Shown here one piece after another: positions 60,231 to 64,000 of a DNA stretch of 64,000 nucleotides. The stretch comes from Rhynchospora pubera. Lineage: Eukaryota; Streptophyta; Magnoliopsida; Poales; Cyperaceae. Positions within the stretch are counted from its first letter, which is position 1, and each line of letters opens with the position of its first letter. A program made the translations under genes and the position numbers. The notes under the pieces are model-generated. The model saw only the letters and a program-made list of their open reading frames with translations, ran no database searches and had not been told where the DNA came from. The stretch is taken from NCBI GenBank assembly GCA_028095005.1, contig CM051460.1, positions 285,488,238 to 285,552,237 on the forward strand, written 5' to 3'.

Positions 60231-62084
60231 TCAACGGTTGGCCTTGGCAACACGCTCAATCTCGTCCTTCTTCTTGATTGCATAACTGTCAGTATATAAT
60301 TAAGTATTCATAAGCTATCAGAAAAGTGGTATTGTTTTTGCTTAAATAAAATTCATCCGCTCAATGTTCTTCACGAGAATACAAAAGGTAATTTTGGCGA
60401 ATTAAATCAAAACAAAACAACAATTCAACAAAAGGTGTGTCAATTCTATTAAGGACATTGAAACATTAAAAAACAATAATCTCAACAAAGCAATCACTAG
60501 ATACAAAGACATGACAACGTGTTCTGGTAATTTGTTTCAGGTCATTTGAAATAGTAAAAGTTTGATGTCATATTGTCATGCATAACACATGTATGATTAA
60601 CTTTAACCAGGTTCAACAAAAACAATAAATCTTACCTATTGGAAGAACCTTTGGCTGCATTGATGAGCTCATCCGCAAGGCACTCGGCAATGGTCTTTAT
60701 ATTTCTGAAGGCACTTTCTCTGGCACCAGTAGTAAGAAGGTAAATAGCCTGATTTACACGTCTTAATGGTGAAATATCAACAGCCTGCCTCCTAACCACA
60801 CCAGCTGAGCCAATCCTAGTAGCATCCTCACGGGGCCCACTATAAATAGGATTAACAAGATTGTGTTAGAATCCCATCCTCGTGAAAATGCAAAGTTAGT
60901 GATCCTGGGTTGGTCATCTGTGGACAATTCATTCCAGTTTTGTAGATACAACCTCAAACATTACTGTATTTACAAGAAGTTTTAAACTATAGCATACCCA
61001 ACAAGTGTTTCATGCCAATTGTATACCTGACAGATCTAGTAAGAATCAACAGGTCAAAAACAAAGAATGATGAAGGAACAAAGGATGCACTGCATGACAA
61101 CACGCTACGAGTAGAAACTAGAACCTCAGAAAAATGGAATCGAACTTAAAACTCAACAAGACATCTATTTTAAAGGGGGGGTTTCAATATTCAAAAGTTC
61201 AGATCTTTCATAGCAGAAGTGACAAGGTTATGTGTTTAGGGAAACATTGTAATCTCCATCAGAGCATAACAACACAAACCCTTTTTTCTTCAAAACCAGA
61301 GAGCTTTACCAATTAGGTTTACCTGGATTCCAGAAATAATCCTTTTATCTACCATTATAATAGATAGAATAACTCTATCATGGGAGGGTAGTCAACAAAC
61401 TTTCAAATTCTGCATAAATAAGAAGATGTATATACCTGTTGATGATGGCATCAACTATGACTTGAATTGGGTTCTGATCAGTCAAAAGGTGGATGATCTC
61501 CATGGTATGCTTCACAATTCTGACTGCCATGAGCTTCTTTCCATTGTTACGGCCGTGCATCATAAGGCAATTGGTTAGCCTTTCAACAATGGGGCACTGT
61601 GCCTTGCGAAAGCGCTTCACGGAGTACCTCCCAGCCGTGTGTGGGAGATACGTGGCGTGCTTTGTTGCCGTCACTGCTATGTAATCGCTCAACGACATAT
61701 CAGTCACCTGATAACAATGAAGTAATATGACATTTTGTTAAAAATCAAATTGCAATTATGATCAAAGGATAGTACTATTACTAAGCTTTTCACAAAATTT
61801 TATTAAAAAATTACATCAGCAATATTGAGTGACGCTAGCAATACCTCCGCCTAATCCCTCATACATCAATCAACATTGGGATAATTAAAGAACTACAATA
61901 TAAGAGATAGAATCTAGAATCTAGCACTAGCAAAAAAAAAGATAAAATTTGAAGAAGAAAACAACGAAGACATTGAAATAGCATATCGTTAATGGAGGCG
62001 AAAGAGAGAAATAGAGACCTGAACATCGTCGAAGGACCATCTGTTGAAGAGCTTGACCTCTTGCTCAGCCACAGCCGCCGCCAT
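60231..62084 (-). CDS. RPS5: 40S ribosomal protein uS7 (RPS5)
   Basis: Small-subunit ribosomal protein of the 40S head, near the mRNA exit and E site. Exons in gene order: 62084-62019, 61707-61436, 60839-60636, 60285-60231, giving 198 aa (plant RPS5 is about 200-207). It starts MAAAVAEQEVKLFNRWSFDD. The conserved core includes KRFRKAQCPIVERLTNCLMM, MHGRNNGKKLMAVRIVKHTM and SGPREDATRIGSAGVVRRQA, and it ends KKKDEIERVAKANR. Every splice junction keeps phase. A (GA)n run lies in the leader immediately upstream of the ATG. Confidence 0.97.
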
Positions 62085-62088
62085 TGTT

Positions 62089-62093
<5 letters not shown>

Positions 62094-62127
<34 letters not shown>
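62094..62127 (+). repeat. (GA)n microsatellite in the uS7 leader
   Basis: About 34 bases of gagaga ending in gagaaag, read as CT-rich in the mRNA sense. It lies 10 bp upstream of the minus-strand ATG. Confidence 0.85.
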
Positions 62128-62130
<3 letters not shown>

Positions 62131-62310
62131 TATAAGAAAAGGGAAGTAGGAAGAAATAAAAATGGAGGCGTAGGTACAGCAGCTTAAAACCCTAGTTTAT
62201 ACAGTCGGATCTTGGATCGGATCATTTTATATCGTTAATGTGAGAATTTCTGTTTGGCGAAAACTGAAAAGCCTTGTTTATATTGGGCTCATGGGCCGCC
62301 TTGAGTGGTC
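62128..62310 (-). promoter_or_regulatory. uS7 promoter: telo-box and site II motifs
   Basis: aaaaccctag at about 62186-62195 is a telo-box, and tgggctcatgggccg at about 62284-62298 gives two site II (TGGGCY) motifs. This pairing is established as typical of plant ribosomal protein promoters. It lies within about 220 bp upstream of the ATG. Confidence 0.7.
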
Positions 62311-63152
62311 CTCAGACCCATAACCAATAACCCAGTTACCCAGAACCCATTGTTTACTTTCTAGTCTGTGTTTCTCTAAAATAAGTTATAATACTTGTTC
62401 AAATGTTTGTAAGCTCATGAGTCATGACACCGAAATAAATAACATCACAAAATAATGGATACTGAGCTTGTGTTTTAAGTTTTATATTTATGAAACTACT
62501 TTTCACTGTGTAATAAACTTTACCAACATTATGATTTCCTCTAATTTCTCAAGTTAATACATTAGCTGGTTTTTCGTTAATCAGATAACCGTTCAAACTT
62601 ATGCTAATTTTCTTTCTCGTGTAACCACTTAAGTTTAAGAAAACACTAATTAAGTAATTCAATTTTTTTTTGTCTGTAGCATCTTTGAGAACGTATAGCC
62701 AACACCCAACAGATATCAGTTATAGTTCCCAATTCCCATTATGCCCAACTTCTTCCTCAAGTACAAAAAAAAATATATATATCAAAGACTTAACTTTCAA
62801 ATATTGCCAAAACTGAATAAGTGACGAGTATAATATATAGAACCAAGATCAATTAAACAAAAACATGGAAAACATTTTGATCACAAGAGACCAAATTATA
62901 AGTTAATTAGTATAACACAGCAGTTGAGCAGAAACGTAACTACCTAGTAATACCACCAAGTACCAACACTACCAAACTTTTTCCTGGAAAAGAACTACCA
63001 ATCTTCCAAACATTAATGCAACTCGAAATAATTTTTAAGAGCCCTTAATCTGACAACATTTGAGAAAGAAAAATCAGTGAGAACTGAGAACACCTTGTGA
63101 CTATAAACACAACATCTTGCTGTCCACGACCAGTTCTCCCTACATAAATTCA
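62311..63152. other. Intergenic between uS7 and the F-box gene
   Basis: AT-rich; presumably includes the 3' UTR of the minus-strand F-box gene. Nothing else is recognised. Confidence 0.5.
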
Positions 63153-64000
63153 TTACAAATAATAGGGCATGTAAACCCAAATGCAGCCAGGTGATGTATG
63201 AGATAGCGCTGCTCCATGTGGTAAGATGCAAAGCTCTTCTTCTTTTCCAGTGTTTAAATCAACTGAAGTGAGCCTGTTATGTTGTGAAGCAACAAATAGT
63301 ATATTATTCCCTGGATGCATCACTAAATTTTTGACGGAATTCATTCTGCTTAGTTGATGCTTCAACACCCATTCTTGGCTGTCAAAACTTTTAAGAGTCC
63401 AAATTGACAATTTAAGGTTGTTGTCAAATGTTAAAAAATTCAATAACCCTTTAGACTGCCCAATATACACGTGACTACTTGGATGGGAATGAAGTGTCTG
63501 GGTCTTTTGATAAGAACATCTATTAGGATCAATACTCAAAATTTCCTTTCTTGTTGTTAAGCGATGCACCCTGCCTTCGACAAAAGTGCCCTGAACGTAA
63601 GTGATGATTCTCACACCATGACCCAACTTTTTTGTCGACTTCCATTTCCCTGTCTTAAATGAGAAGGTTTGAAAATAGTTATATTCCACTCCCTCTTTGC
63701 ACCAGCCCGTGAAGCAAACAACATGAATCTGGGACTGGACACAAGGATCAAAAGCCAAAGAAAAAGCTTCATAAAACCGTGATAGATGCTTCAGTGGAGG
63801 TATGTGCCACACAGCAAGTATGTTCTGAATTGCTGGGTTGTAGACATACAAATCACTGTCATGTCCTGATCCTAAATCCCATCCTTTAACAAGAAGAAGA
63901 CCATTGCAACAATCTACCACCTTTAAATTATCGCTATCAAGAGAGATGTTGAATGTGTTGTCAACCTCACTAGCCTCAGCGGAAAAGTTGACAAAACCAA
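63153..64000 (-). CDS. F-box-associated domain protein, C-terminal part
   Basis: The minus-strand frame is open from the window edge (GFVNFSAEASEVDN..) to the stop at 63153, about 282 residues without an intron. VVDCCNGLLLVKG, DLYVYNPAIQ and FSLAFDPC, followed by KTGKWKSTKK, are the successive strands of the plant F-box-associated (FBA) beta-propeller type domain that recruits substrates to SCF ubiquitin ligases. The N-terminal F-box itself would lie outside the window, so the assignment rests on the associated domain only. The C terminus is CIWVYMPYYL. The substrate is unknown. Confidence 0.75.
   Translation of the reverse strand, partial: GFVNFSAEASEVDNTFNISLDSDNLKVVDCCNGLLLVKGWDLGSGHDSDLYVYNPAIQNILAVWHIPPLKHLSRFYEAFSLAFDPCVQSQIHVVCFTGWCKEGVEYNYFQTFSFKTGKWKSTKKLGHGVRIITYVQGTFVEGRVHRLTTRKEILSIDPNRCSYQKTQTLHSHPSSHVYIGQSKGLLNFLTFDNNLKLSIWTLKSFDSQEWVLKHQLSRMNSVKNLVMHPGNNILFVASQHNRLTSVDLNTGKEEELCILPHGAALSHTSPGCIWVYMPYYL

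Noticed and set aside
1..64000. Bacterial-style features (operons, CRISPR arrays, riboswitches) and a biosynthetic gene cluster
   Set aside because: Spliced plant genes with unrelated functions; no array of short spaced repeats; the sterol gene has no tailoring-enzyme neighbours.

Overview
The window is nuclear DNA of a flowering plant, most likely a eudicot. Genes are intron-rich with GT-AG junctions, intergenic DNA is AT-rich and full of transposons, and the recognisable proteins are plant housekeeping enzymes. I cannot name the species. All gene models were spliced by eye from reading-frame continuity and family knowledge, with no transcript evidence.

Left part (0-17.5 kb). A partial minus-strand first exon with a mitochondrial-type presequence sits at the left edge. 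It is followed by a degenerate Gypsy-like remnant and a hAT-like MITE. Next is a plus-strand enolase-phosphatase gene of the methionine salvage pathway (3.2-6.7 kb). It lacks the dehydratase half of the usual plant fusion and carries an acid-free N-terminal extension. An inverted copy of its exon 6 lies 0.65 kb downstream. A complete cycloartenol synthase gene (9.5-14.3 kb, 16 exons, 766 aa) follows, flanked by two direct copies of an unclassified repeat. Two opposed LINE tails lie behind it.

Middle part (17.5-41 kb). A minus-strand sphingosine-1-phosphate lyase gene (21.0-27.8 kb) has 13 intact exons, including the PLP lysine and a 16-nt microexon. Its 3' end is damaged: I cannot find the penultimate exon, the terminal exon is broken, and this end has been tandemly duplicated. 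A tRNA-type SINE with clear target duplications sits in intron 3. A hAT-like TCGTG-rich block precedes an unrecognised plus-strand gene (31.4-36.8 kb). That gene is built from repeated exons that all start and end in phase 1, behind G-boxes and a 41-bp tandem repeat in its leader. A reversed solo LTR sits in one of its introns and a Gypsy-like LTR mass (36.8-41 kb) abuts its last exon.

Right part (41-64 kb). This holds palindromic GCGTTTTATAAACG blocks, two long fold-back MITEs, 158-bp Harbinger-like MITEs, and a young non-autonomous LTR retrotransposon (44.4-48.9 kb). The retrotransposon has 694-bp LTRs differing at 3 sites and a 5-bp target duplication, and it splits a small minus-strand ORF. 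Then come an intact DUF1664 gene (plus, 14 exons), the 40S ribosomal protein uS7/RPS5 gene (minus, 4 exons, telo-box and site II promoter motifs), and the C-terminal part of an F-box-type protein gene running off the right edge (minus).

The genes are not an obvious pathway cluster. They touch methionine salvage, sterol synthesis, sphingolipid breakdown and translation. The main interest is in how duplication and transposons have reshaped them.
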